A DNA stretch of 64,000 nt, taken from assembly GCF_023734115.1 (NCBI RefSeq), contig NZ_AP025737.1:310001-374000 (forward strand), read 5' to 3'. Positions 1-8,082 of the stretch are shown piece after piece. Below the pieces are notes generated by a model, which saw only the letters and a list, made by a program, of their open reading frames with translations, ran no database searches and was not told the origin of the DNA. Source of the DNA: Herbiconiux sp. L3-i23 (lineage in GTDB: Bacteria > Actinomycetota > Actinomycetes > Actinomycetales > Microbacteriaceae). Position 1 is the first letter of the stretch. Each line of letters begins with the position of its first letter. Made by a program: the position numbers and the translations under genes.

Positions 1-479
1 TCGGCGCACTGACCCGATCTCCGCTCGGCTGGACGGCACTGATCATCGGGATGGCGCTGGCCGCCTCGGGTGCCGTGTGGACGGCCCGCATGGTGGGCTC
101 GATCGCAGCATCCCCCCGAGCGCCAGGTCTGCTGCTCGATCTCGCGGCGGTCGCGGTGCTCGGCGGGATGCCGCCGGAGTCCTCGATCACGATCGCGACC
201 CGCGCCATTCCGCCGCGACTCCGAGACGATGACGACGTCGCTGCCGCCACGCGCACCATCGCCTTCGCGCGGCGATCGGGCGCCCCGATCGCAAGCCTGC
301 TCGTCGAGGAGGCGGCGATGCGGCGGCGCGTCGACGCCGCCCGGTCGCGCAGGGAGGTGGAGCGGCTCTCCACTCGGCTGCTGGCTCCGCTCGGAGTGTG
401 CATCCTCCCCTCATTCCTTCTCATCGGAGTGCTGCCCGTGCTGACCGCGGTCATCTCCTCCACCGTGACGGCTCCGTGA
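1..479 (+). CDS. TadC-like type II secretion F-domain protein, 5' truncated
   Basis: The reading frame is already open at the window edge, so this is the C-terminal part (about 158 residues) of a longer protein; the ATG at 51 is internal. It shows a membrane segment near the edge (LGWTALIIGMALAASGAVW), a charged cytoplasmic stretch, and a C-terminal hydrophobic segment (LLAPLGVCILPSFLLIGVLP). This is the usual ending of T2SS F / TadB-TadC inner-membrane platform proteins. Those proteins anchor the assembly ATPase of Flp/Tad pili. The next three genes (DUF4244 pilin and two TadE-like proteins) support the assignment, and the order resembles the Rv3658c-Rv3654c region of Mycobacterium. TadB versus TadC cannot be settled without the N-terminus. 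Confidence 0.75.
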   Translation, partial: GALTRSPLGWTALIIGMALAASGAVWTARMVGSIAASPRAPGLLLDLAAVAVLGGMPPESSITIATRAIPPRLRDDDDVAAATRTIAFARRSGAPIASLLVEEAAMRRRVDAARSRREVERLSTRLLAPLGVCILPSFLLIGVLPVLTAVISSTVTAP

Positions 480-579
480 AGCTCTCCCCAGATCCGGAAC
501 ATCCCCGCCCGTGCGCGCGACGCCGTGCGGAGCATGGGAACGTGCCGGCCCACACCGTCCCGATCGAGCAGGAGAGTCC

Positions 580-825
580 ATGTCCATCCACCGCCCGTCC
601 CTTCCTCATGCCGAGAGCCGTTCTCCGCGAGCACGCCGTCCGCGACCTCTCGGCTCGCTGATCGCGCGGCTGCGCGACGACGGCGGCGCCGCCACCGCCG
701 AGTACGCCGTCGCGACGATGGCCGCAGTCGGTTTCGCGGGACTGCTCGTCGTCATCCTGCGCTCCGACGAGGTCCGCGAGATCCTCACCGAACTGGTGCG
801 CAATGCGCTCACCTTCACCGGCTGA
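580..825 (+). CDS. DUF4244 family Flp-like pilin
   Basis: This is an 81-residue protein with a basic N-terminus of about 35 residues. It is followed by the motif GGAATAEYAVATMAAVGFAG and one hydrophobic helix, then a short charged tail. The AEYA segment at the start of the helix is the hallmark of DUF4244/Flp-type small pilins, which are processed and assembled by the Tad machinery. The ATG at 580 follows GGAGAG at 571-576, a good ribosome binding site; an in-frame upstream start at 511 would add residues of poor character. It lies between the TadC-like gene and tadE, and its 3' end overlaps tadE by 23 bases. Function in pilus assembly is inferred from family and context. Confidence 0.8.
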   Translation: MSIHRPSLPHAESRSPRARRPRPLGSLIARLRDDGGAATAEYAVATMAAVGFAGLLVVILRSDEVREILTELVRNALTFTG

Positions 826-1165
826 GACGCTCGACGAACGGGGGAGCGTCACGGCGGAACTCGCCGTGGCGGTCCCCGCCGTCCTGCTCGTCCTCGCGAC
901 CTGTCTCGGCATGCTGCAGATCGCCGCCCAGCAGGTCCGCTACACCGACGCCGCTGCCGTGGGCGCGAGGTCGCTCGCGCGAGGCGAGACCGAAGCCACC
1001 GCCTCGGCACGGGCGCTCACCGTCGCGGGACCCGGCGACTTCGCGAGCACCGTTCGAGGCGAGTTCGTCTGCGCCACCGTGTCCGGGCGCGGCGCACCCG
1101 TCCTGACCAGCGTCGTCGGGATCGAGCTGTCGGCCTCGAGCTGCGCTCTCGCCGGTGGTCTCTGA
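803..1165 (+). CDS. TadE-like minor pilin
   Basis: A 120-residue protein beginning with a short polar leader, then ERGSVTAELAVAVPAVLLVL, which is the TadE signature (Glu at the head of an N-terminal membrane helix). The rest is a small extracytoplasmic domain with two cysteines (near residues 92 and 115) that could form a disulfide. TadE proteins are pseudopilins of the Tad/Flp system. It starts inside the end of the DUF4244 gene and has no clear ribosome binding site of its own, so translation is probably coupled. It lies where Rv3655c lies in Mycobacterium relative to topA. Confidence 0.75.
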   Translation: MRSPSPAETLDERGSVTAELAVAVPAVLLVLATCLGMLQIAAQQVRYTDAAAVGARSLARGETEATASARALTVAGPGDFASTVRGEFVCATVSGRGAPVLTSVVGIELSASSCALAGGL

Positions 1166-1166
1166 G

Positions 1167-1547
1167 ATGCGTGCCGCCGGCGACCGGGGCGCGGGGAGCG
1201 CCCTCGCGATCGGGCTCGTCGCGGCGGTCGTCATCGTCACGGTCACGCTCGTTCCTCTATATACGGCGTTCGCGTCGGCGCGGCGGTTGGCGGTCACGGC
1301 AGACGCCGCGGCGCTCGCGGCGGCGGATACCGCGTCGGGCGCGGTTCCCGGAGTGCCCTGCGAGGCGGCCGAGGCCGTCGCTCGACTCGGGGGAGCGCGT
1401 CTCGTCGAGTGCGACGTCGAGTCCGCCATCGCGGCGGTGACGCTCTCCGCATCGGTGCTCGGCATGGAACTCGACGCGCCGTCGAGGGCCGGTCCGCCCA
1501 CCGCTGTGGGCGAACGACACGACGTCGGGGGTCGCGGCGATGATTAG
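1167..1547 (+). CDS. TadE-like secretion-neighbourhood protein (Rv3654c type)
   Basis: A protein of about 126 residues with the motif DRGAGSALAIG followed by a strong membrane helix, then an alanine-rich domain with two cysteines. The glycine-rich lead into an N-terminal helix is like the Rv3654c family of TadE-like proteins that ends actinobacterial Tad clusters. The ATG at 1167 lies one base after the tadE stop; a GTG at 1155 is an alternative start that would overlap tadE. It is the last gene of the cluster before the topA leader. Confidence 0.65.
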   Translation: MRAAGDRGAGSALAIGLVAAVVIVTVTLVPLYTAFASARRLAVTADAAALAAADTASGAVPGVPCEAAEAVARLGGARLVECDVESAIAAVTLSASVLGMELDAPSRAGPPTAVGERHDVGGRGDD

Positions 1548-1673
1548 GTATGGGGAGAGCGCACCTGTGTATGGTGTGCGGTGATGCGCCCCGGAACGGG
1601 CGCCCCCGCGATCGACGCGATCTCCGACTGCTCGAAGTCGAGTCGATTCCGCATATCGACAAGGAAGAACCAC

Positions 1674-4481
1674 GTGCCTGCCACCAAGAAACTCGTCATC
1701 GTCGAGTCGCCCGCGAAGGCCAAGACGATCGCCCAGTACCTCGGGCCGGGCTTCGAGGTGCAGGCCTCCGTCGGCCACATCCGCGACCTGATCGAACCGA
1801 AGAACCTCCCGGCCGAGCTCAAGACCGGATCTCTCGGCAAGTTCTCGGTCGACGTCGACAACGGCTTCGAGCCCTACTACGTGGTGTCCGACCAGAAGAA
1901 GAAGACCGTCGCCGATCTGAAGCGAGCGCTGAAGGACGCCGACGAGCTCTACCTCGCAACAGATGAAGACCGCGAAGGCGAGGCCATCGCGTGGCACCTG
2001 CTCGAGGTGCTGAAGCCCAAAGTCCCCGTCAAGCGCATGGTCTTCCACGAGATCACGAAGGACGCGATCGAGAAGGCACGCGAGAACACCCGCGAACTCG
2101 ACACCGCGCTCGTCGATGCGCAGGAGACCCGTCGCATCCTCGACCGCCTCTACGGCTACGAGGTCTCGCCGGTGCTCTGGCGCAAGGTCGGGCCAGGACT
2201 CTCGGCGGGCCGCGTTCAGTCCGCCGCCACGCGACTCGTCGTCGACCGCGAGCGCGAGCGCCTCGCCTTCGTCGCGGCGAGCTATTGGGACATCACGGCG
2301 CGCTTCGCCCCCGGCGAGGCCGAGAGCGACCGATTCGACGCCCGACTGGTGCGTCTCGACGGCCGCCGGGTGGCGACCGGTCGCGACTTCGACGACAAGG
2401 GCGCGCTGACCGACGGGGTGCACGCCCTCGACGAGACGGCCGCCATGGCGCTCGCCGAAGCACTGCGCGACGCGGCGACCACCTCCACAGTGGCCTCCGT
2501 CGAAGCGAAGCCCTACACGCGGCGTCCCGCCGCACCGTTCACCACCTCGACCCTGCAGCAGGAGGCCGCACGCAAGCTGCGGTTCTCGGCCCGGCAGACG
2601 ATGAGCGTCGCCCAGTCGCTCTACGAGAACGGCTACATCACCTATATGCGCACCGACTCGAACTCGCTGTCGGGTCAGGCCATCAACGCCGCCCGTGCGC
2701 AGGCGACCGCGCTGTACGGCGCCGAGACGGTCCCCGACAAGCCGCGCGTCTACTCGGGCAAGTCCAAGAACGCGCAGGAGGCCCACGAGGCGATCCGACC
2801 CTCCGGTGACGTGTTCCGCACTCCCAGCCAGCTGACCGGAGAGCTCCGCGGCAACGACCTGAAGCTCTACGACCTCATCTGGAAGCGCACCGTCGCGTCG
2901 CAGATGGCCGACGCCCGTGGATCGACCGCCACCGTCACCATCGACGCCCGGCCCGCGGGCACCGACACCATCGCGACGTTCTCCGCGAGCGGCACGGTCA
3001 TCACCTTCCGCGGCTTCCTGCTCGCCTACGAGGAGGGTCGCGACGAAGAGCGCGGCGCCGACAAGGATCAGGGCGACGCGAAGCTCCCGCCCCTCGAGCA
3101 GGGTCAGGCGCTCTCCGTCGCCGAAACCGAGGCGAAGGGGCACGAGACCTCGCCGCCTCCGCGCTACACCGAGGCGAGCCTCGTCAAGACGCTGGAAGAG
3201 CTCGGCGTCGGGCGCCCGTCGACATACGCGTCGATCATCTCCACCATCATCGACCGCGGGTACGTGACCCCGCGCGGCACCGCTCTCGTGCCGAGCTGGA
3301 TCGCCTTCTCCGTGGTCCGGCTCCTCGAAGATCACTTCCACGACCTCGTCGAGTACGACTTCACGGCCGCGATGGAGAACGACCTCGACCGCATCGCCGA
3401 CGGCGAAGAGGACCGCGTCGACTGGTTGCGCGGCTTCTACTTCGGCAACGATGCGCACGCGGGCTTGCGATCCGTCGTCGACAACCTCGGCGACATCGAC
3501 GCCCGCGGCATCAACTCGGTCGCCATCGCCGACGGCATCACCCTGCGCATCGGAAAGTACGGTCCCTATCTCGAGGTCGCGCAGGAAGGTGAGGAGAGCC
3601 CGCGACGGGTGAACGTCCCCGCAGAACTCGCACCCGACGAGTTGACCGCGGTGAAGGCCCAGGAGCTCGTCGACGCGCCCATCCAGACCGACAGGGTGCT
3701 CGGTCGGGACCCCGAGAACGGCCGCGACATCGTCCTGAAGGACGGCCGCTTCGGCCCCTACGTCACCGAGGTCGAGCCCGAGACCCCCGAGACCGAGATA
3801 GCCGGCAAGAAGAAGGCGAAGGCCGAGAAGCCGCGCACCGCCTCCCTGTTCAAGAGCATGCAGCCGGCCGAGATCGATCTCGCCACCGCCCTCAAGCTCC
3901 TCACCCTTCCCCGCACGGTCGGCGCCGATCCCGAGTCGGGCGAGGAGATCACCGCGCAGAACGGCCGCTACGGCGCCTACCTCAAGAAGGGCACCGACAC
4001 CCGGTCGCTGGCGAGCGAGGATCAGATCTTCGACATCGACCTCGCGGGCGCCCTCGAGCTGTTCGCGCAGCCGAAGTACGGTGCCGCCCGCCAGTCGTCG
4101 GCCCTCAAGGAGTTCGACGCCGACCCCGAGAGCGGCAAGCCGATCCGCATCAAGGACGGCCGCTTCGGCGCGTACGTCACCGACGGCGTCACCAACGTGA
4201 CGGTGCCGCGGGGCGAGAGCATCGACGACATCGACTTCGAGCGCGCGGTGCAGATGCTCGCCGACAAGCGCGCCAAGGGCCCCGCCCCGAAGCGCGGCAG
4301 CAAGGCGGCGGCGAGCAAGTCGACGGCCGCCAAAAAGCCGGCCGCGAAGAAGCCGGCCGCGAAGTCGACGACGGCGAAGGCGACCACCGCCAAGAAGGCG
4401 ACCGCCGCGAAGAAGCCGGCGGCCGCGAAGAAGACGACCGCGGCGTCAGCGCCGGCCGAGGGAGCGACGAGCGCCACGTGA
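1674..4481 (+). CDS. topA: DNA topoisomerase I (type IA)
   Basis: A 935-residue type IA topoisomerase that relaxes negative supercoils. The Toprim domain opens at once (KLVIVESPAKAKTIAQYLG). The catalytic tyrosine is Tyr324 in GYITYMRTDS. The HEAIRP motif and the strand-gate region follow. After about residue 640 there are no zinc fingers; instead there are several topoisomerase C-terminal repeats marked by GRFGPYV, GRYGAYL and GRFGAYV, as is normal in Actinobacteria. The last 60 or so residues are a Lys/Ala tail, typical of actinobacterial TopA and thought to aid processivity. The GTG at 1674 fits family starts and follows AAGGAAGA; the frame extends upstream to 1581 but that part has no family resemblance. 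It overlaps tmk by four bases. Confidence 0.97.
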   Translation: MPATKKLVIVESPAKAKTIAQYLGPGFEVQASVGHIRDLIEPKNLPAELKTGSLGKFSVDVDNGFEPYYVVSDQKKKTVADLKRALKDADELYLATDEDREGEAIAWHLLEVLKPKVPVKRMVFHEITKDAIEKARENTRELDTALVDAQETRRILDRLYGYEVSPVLWRKVGPGLSAGRVQSAATRLVVDRERERLAFVAASYWDITARFAPGEAESDRFDARLVRLDGRRVATGRDFDDKGALTDGVHALDETAAMALAEALRDAATTSTVASVEAKPYTRRPAAPFTTSTLQQEAARKLRFSARQTMSVAQSLYENGYITYMRTDSNSLSGQAINAARAQATALYGAETVPDKPRVYSGKSKNAQEAHEAIRPSGDVFRTPSQLTGELRGNDLKLYDLIWKRTVASQMADARGSTATVTIDARPAGTDTIATFSASGTVITFRGFLLAYEEGRDEERGADKDQGDAKLPPLEQGQALSVAETEAKGHETSPPPRYTEASLVKTLEELGVGRPSTYASIISTIIDRGYVTPRGTALVPSWIAFSVVRLLEDHFHDLVEYDFTAAMENDLDRIADGEEDRVDWLRGFYFGNDAHAGLRSVVDNLGDIDARGINSVAIADGITLRIGKYGPYLEVAQEGEESPRRVNVPAELAPDELTAVKAQELVDAPIQTDRVLGRDPENGRDIVLKDGRFGPYVTEVEPETPETEIAGKKKAKAEKPRTASLFKSMQPAEIDLATALKLLTLPRTVGADPESGEEITAQNGRYGAYLKKGTDTRSLASEDQIFDIDLAGALELFAQPKYGAARQSSALKEFDADPESGKPIRIKDGRFGAYVTDGVTNVTVPRGESIDDIDFERAVQMLADKRAKGPAPKRGSKAAASKSTAAKKPAAKKPAAKSTTAKATTAKKATAAKKPAAAKKTTAASAPAEGATSAT

Positions 4482-5098
4482 GCGGTCTCTTCGTGACCTT
4501 CGAAGGCGGCGACGGAGCGGGCAAGACCACTCAGTCCGACCTCCTCGAGTCCTGGCTGCACGAGCGTGGCGAAGAGGTGCTGCGCACCCGAGAACCCGGC
4601 GGCACCGACCTCGGCCTCGAGGTGCGGCAGATGGTCCTGCACCGGCGCGGGCACATCGCCTCCCGCGCCGAGGCACTGCTCTACGCCGCCGACCGTGCGC
4701 ACCACATCGCCACCGTGGTGAGGCCGGCGCTCGAGGCGGGCACGGTCGTCGTCCAAGACCGCTACCTCGACTCATCGGTCGCCTACCAGGGCGCCGGCCG
4801 CGTCCTCGACGCCGACGAGATCCGATCCCTGTCGCTGTGGGCCGTCGAAGGCCTGTTGCCCGATCTGACGGTGCTGCTCGACCTCGACGTCGAAGGCGGA
4901 CGCTCCCGACTCGCGGAGCGCACGACCTACGACCGGCTCGAAGCCGAAGCGGCCGACTTCCACTCGCGCGTGCGCGAGGCCTATCTCGCGCTGGCGGCCG
5001 CCGAGCCCGAGCGCTTCCTCGTGCTCGACGCGTCGCGCCCCGTCGACGACCTCGCGGGTGACATCCGCGACCGCGTCGAATCCCTGCTGAGTCGCTGA
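4478..5098 (+). CDS. tmk: thymidylate kinase
   Basis: A 206-residue cytosolic kinase that phosphorylates dTMP to dTDP. It has the P-loop GGDGAGKT (residues 10-17), the substrate motif REPGGTDLG, and DRYLDSSVAYQGAG, all diagnostic of bacterial thymidylate kinase. Length is normal. The GTG start overlaps the topA stop as GTGA, so translation is coupled to topA. holB follows after 16 bases, the common actinobacterial tmk-holB order. Confidence 0.96.
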   Translation: MSGLFVTFEGGDGAGKTTQSDLLESWLHERGEEVLRTREPGGTDLGLEVRQMVLHRRGHIASRAEALLYAADRAHHIATVVRPALEAGTVVVQDRYLDSSVAYQGAGRVLDADEIRSLSLWAVEGLLPDLTVLLDLDVEGGRSRLAERTTYDRLEAEAADFHSRVREAYLALAAAEPERFLVLDASRPVDDLAGDIRDRVESLLSR

Positions 5099-5114
5099 TG
5101 ACGGGGCAGTTCTG

Positions 5115-6278
5115 ATGTCGGGGATGTGGGACGACCTCGTGGGGCAGTCCGCGGCGATCGAGACGATGCGCCAGGCGGCGACGGCGGCGCACGACCGAAC
5201 CTCCGCGCCCGGCGCGATGACGCACTCGTGGCTGATCACCGGGCCGCCCGGATCCGGCCGCTCGAACCTCGCCTACGCGTTCGCCGCCGCACTGCTGGGC
5301 GATGGTCCGGACTCCGACCCCGCGACGATCCGGCAGGTCGTCGCCCGCACGCATCCCGACCTCGCCGTGCTCAGCACCGAGAAGGTCATCATCTCCATCG
5401 ACGAGGTGCGCACCCTCGTCACCTCATCGCAGTACTCGCCGTCGGTGTCGAACTACCGGGTCATGGTCATCGAGGACGCCGACCGCATGACCGAGCGCAC
5501 CTCGAACCTGCTGCTCAAAGCGCTCGAAGAGCCGCCGCCCCGCACGGTATGGATCCTCTGCGCGCCGAGCGACGCCGATCTGCTGCCCACGATCCGATCG
5601 CGAGTGCGCACCGTGCGGCTGCGCATCCCCGAAGCGGAGGACGTGGCCGACCTCCTCGTGGCCCGCGACGGCGTCGAGCGCGGCGTGGCCTTGGCGGCCG
5701 CCCGTGAGGCGCAGAGTCACATCGGCATGGCGCGCCGCCTCGCGAAGAACCCCGACGCACGGGAGCGCCGCGCCGAAACTCTGCGACTGGCCCTCGGCCT
5801 GCGATCCGTTCCGTCGGCCGTCGAGGCGGCGGCGCGACTCGTCGAGCTGGCGAAGGCGGATGCCGAATCGACATCCGCAGAGCGCGACGCCGCCGAGCGC
5901 GAGCAGCTGCTCCGCACGCTCGGCATCGAGCCCGGGGGCACGATCCCGCCCGCGCTGCGTTCGCAGGTGAAGGCGCTCGAAGACGACCAGAAGCGTCGAT
6001 CGACCCGCAGCCTCCGCGACGGCATCGACCGAATCCTCCTCGACTACCTGTCGCTCTACCGGGACATCCTGCTGCGACAGCTGGGCGCCGAGGTGCCGCT
6101 GATGAACTCGTCCGTGAGCACCGAACTCGAGGCGGCGGCACTCGCCGGCACCGCGGCGCACACCCTCGAGGTGATGGACGCCGTCGCGGCGGCCCGCCGC
6201 CGCATCGAGGCGAACGTCCCGCCCGCTCTCGCGCTCGAGGCGATGCTGGTGAGCGCGGCGCGCAAGGGGGCGGCATGA
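5115..6278 (+). CDS. holB: DNA polymerase III subunit delta-prime
   Basis: A 387-residue clamp-loader subunit. It has a degenerate P-loop GPPGSGRS (43-50), a D-E-V-R sensor segment, the MVIEDADRMT Walker-B-like motif, and LLKALEEPP with the SRV arginine-finger region. The C-terminal part is the helical collar domain. The zinc module that most delta-prime proteins carry just after the first helix (four Cys) is absent: around residues 57-75 there is GDGPDSDPATIRQVV with no cysteine. An internal ATG at 5124 is a possible alternative start. The stop overlaps the next ATG by four bases. Confidence 0.93.
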   Translation: MSGMWDDLVGQSAAIETMRQAATAAHDRTSAPGAMTHSWLITGPPGSGRSNLAYAFAAALLGDGPDSDPATIRQVVARTHPDLAVLSTEKVIISIDEVRTLVTSSQYSPSVSNYRVMVIEDADRMTERTSNLLLKALEEPPPRTVWILCAPSDADLLPTIRSRVRTVRLRIPEAEDVADLLVARDGVERGVALAAAREAQSHIGMARRLAKNPDARERRAETLRLALGLRSVPSAVEAAARLVELAKADAESTSAERDAAEREQLLRTLGIEPGGTIPPALRSQVKALEDDQKRRSTRSLRDGIDRILLDYLSLYRDILLRQLGAEVPLMNSSVSTELEAAALAGTAAHTLEVMDAVAAARRRIEANVPPALALEAMLVSAARKGAA

Positions 6279-7810
6279 GGATTCAGCGTCTGGTCGCGGC
6301 CGCCGCGACATCGGTGCTGCTGCTCGGGTCCCTGGCCGGATGCTTCCTGCTGCCCGCCCCGCAGGCGACGTCGACGCCGACCGGCGAATCCGTCGATGGG
6401 CAGATCGCTCCGTACTACGGGCAGGAGCTCGTCTGGGAGTCGTGCGGCGACGGCATGCAGTGCACGACGGCGATCGCGCCCATGGACTGGGACGACCCCG
6501 GCGCGCACGAGGACATCGAGCTGGCGCTCGTGCGCCAGGTGGCGCAAGGGGAGCGGCAGGGGTCGCTCTTCGTCAATCCCGGCGGCCCCGGCAGTTCGGG
6601 GTGGAACCTCATCCACGACAGCATCGACTACGCGGTCGACGAGGAGATCCAGTCCGCCTACGACGTGATCGGCTGGGATCCGCGTGGAGTCGGCCGCTCC
6701 AGCGCCGTCGAATGCTACGGCGATGCCGACCTCGACGAATTCCTCTTCGGCCTGCCCGACGGCGAGCCCGGAACTCCCGAGTACATCGAGGAGGTCACCG
6801 CGGCGGGCACCGCCTTCGCGGAGGCCTGCGCGGCGAACACGGGCGAGCTGCTCGGCTTCATCGACACCGACAGCACGGTGCGCGATCTCGACATGCTTCG
6901 CGCGGCGGTCGGCGATGACAGCCTCAACTACCTCGGCTACTCGTACGGCAGCGACATCGGGGCGAAGTACATCGACGCGTTCGCCGATCGGGTGGGGCGG
7001 GTGGTCCTCGACGGCGCCACCGACCCGACGGTCTCGATCTTCGACGTGCAGATGGCGCAGACCACCGCGTTCGCCGACGCGCTCCGCGCCTACCTGGCCG
7101 ACTGCCTACAAGGGCGGGACTGCCCCTTCACCGGCAGCGTCGACGACGCCATCGCGCAGATCAACGACACGCTCGACCGACTCGACGACGCCCCGCTGCG
7201 CGGCGAGGACGGGAGGCTGCTGACGAGCGCGTACGTGTCGACGGCGATCACCGCCGCCCTGTACGACGAGCAGACGTGGCCGTACCTGTCGCAGGCGTTC
7301 GACGAGATCGCACGCGGCTCGTCGACCACCGCGTTCCTGCTGGCGGACAGCTACGTCGACCGCGATTCGGACGGCACCTACCGCAGCAACTTCTTCGAAG
7401 CCTTCTTCGCCATCAACTGCATCGACTACCCCGTGGAGCGCGACCCCGCCGTCCTTCAGCAGCAGGCCGAGGCGGTAGCCGCCGCCGACCCGCTCGTCGA
7501 CGACGACGAGGTCGACGCACTCGGCGACGTGGTCTGCGCCAACTGGCCGTATCAGTTCGACGGCGAGATCGGCGCGGTATCCGGAGCAGGGGCCGCCCCG
7601 GTGCTGGTCGTCGGCACGACGGGAGACCCGGCGACGCCGTACCAGTGGGCGGTCGCGTTGTCCGGCCAGCTCGAGAGCGGCGTGCTCGTCACCTACGAAG
7701 GCGAAGGGCACATCGCCTACGACTCGGGCGATCCCTGCGTGACGGCGGCGGTGGACTCGTACTTCGTCGACGGAGTCGTTCCGACCGACGGTGTGACGTG
7801 CGGACGGTGA
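6275..7810 (+). CDS. secreted alpha/beta hydrolase, TAP-like (tripeptidyl aminopeptidase type) lipoprotein
   Basis: A 511-residue protein with a lipoprotein signal peptide ending in the lipobox LAGC (Cys near residue 23), so it is likely anchored outside the membrane. The alpha/beta hydrolase fold shows the oxyanion motif GGPGSSG, the nucleophile elbow GYSYG (Ser223), the acid in GTTGDPATP (Asp451) and His479 in GEGHIAY. The C-terminal part matches the TAP-like domain of SlpD/SlpE and Streptomyces tripeptidyl aminopeptidase. These enzymes cut small peptides or esters; the substrate here is unknown. It overlaps holB as ATGA, so it is co-transcribed with the replication genes, a linkage seen in related genomes but with no known reason. 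Confidence 0.88.
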   Translation: MRIQRLVAAAATSVLLLGSLAGCFLLPAPQATSTPTGESVDGQIAPYYGQELVWESCGDGMQCTTAIAPMDWDDPGAHEDIELALVRQVAQGERQGSLFVNPGGPGSSGWNLIHDSIDYAVDEEIQSAYDVIGWDPRGVGRSSAVECYGDADLDEFLFGLPDGEPGTPEYIEEVTAAGTAFAEACAANTGELLGFIDTDSTVRDLDMLRAAVGDDSLNYLGYSYGSDIGAKYIDAFADRVGRVVLDGATDPTVSIFDVQMAQTTAFADALRAYLADCLQGRDCPFTGSVDDAIAQINDTLDRLDDAPLRGEDGRLLTSAYVSTAITAALYDEQTWPYLSQAFDEIARGSSTTAFLLADSYVDRDSDGTYRSNFFEAFFAINCIDYPVERDPAVLQQQAEAVAAADPLVDDDEVDALGDVVCANWPYQFDGEIGAVSGAGAAPVLVVGTTGDPATPYQWAVALSGQLESGVLVTYEGEGHIAYDSGDPCVTAAVDSYFVDGVVPTDGVTCGR

Positions 7811-7869
7811 CGCGACGTGCGGGACGAAAGTTCGGCTAAGCTGTGATGCCGTGCCGGTTCCCGGCGCAC

Positions 7870-7945
7870 GCCGCCTTAGCTCAGTCGGCAGAGCGATTCA
7901 CTCGTAATGAATAGGTCGTCGGTTCGATTCCGACAGGCGGCTCCA
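7870..7945 (+). tRNA. tRNA-Thr (anticodon CGT), CCA encoded
   Basis: A full cloverleaf can be folded. The acceptor stem is GCCGCCT with AGGCGGC, the D-stem GCTC with GAGC, and the anticodon stem ATTCA with TGAAT around the loop CTCGTAA (anticodon CGT, reads ACG). The T-arm contains GGTTCGATTCC. The discriminator base is T at 7942, followed by an encoded CCA. The anticodon assigns it to threonine. A possible -10 box TAAGCT lies about 30 bases upstream. Confidence 0.96.
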
Positions 7946-7950
7946 CATGG

Positions 7951-7981
7951 AGAAGGCCACCCCTCTGGGGTGGCCTTCTTC
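7951..7981 (+). terminator. intrinsic terminator after tRNA-Thr
   Basis: Perfect 13-bp stem (7951-7963 with 7967-7979), loop TCT, ending in a short T-rich run. It starts six bases after the CCA end. Confidence 0.9.
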
Positions 7982-8032
7982 GTCGGCCCGACATCGACCT
8001 GGGCGCATCTCGACCGACGGGACTTGTCCAGG

Positions 8033-8080
8033 TGCCCAGTTCTGCGGGTCATGAGCGCGAAACACCCGCAGAAGTGGGCA
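8033..8080. repeat. dispersed palindromic element, family P1, copy 1
   Basis: Two 17-base arms (8033-8049 and 8064-8080) pair with a single mismatch around a 14-base loop. The same arms, the same mismatch and the same loop length recur at 37485-37532, while the loop bases differ. It lies just past the stop of the MFS gene. It may act as a terminator or RNA hairpin, but the repeat nature points to a mobile or REP-like element. Confidence 0.75.
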
Positions 8081-8082
8081 TC

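Noticed and set aside
1-1547. Complete Tad pilus locus
   Set aside because: Only the last genes are in the window; no ATPase, TadB or prepilin peptidase is visible here, so completeness cannot be claimed.
1257-3458. Long antisense open frame (733 codons) over topA
   Set aside because: It is a frame shadow caused by high GC. The composition is Arg/Gly/Asp-rich with no domain motifs, and topA on the plus strand is certain.
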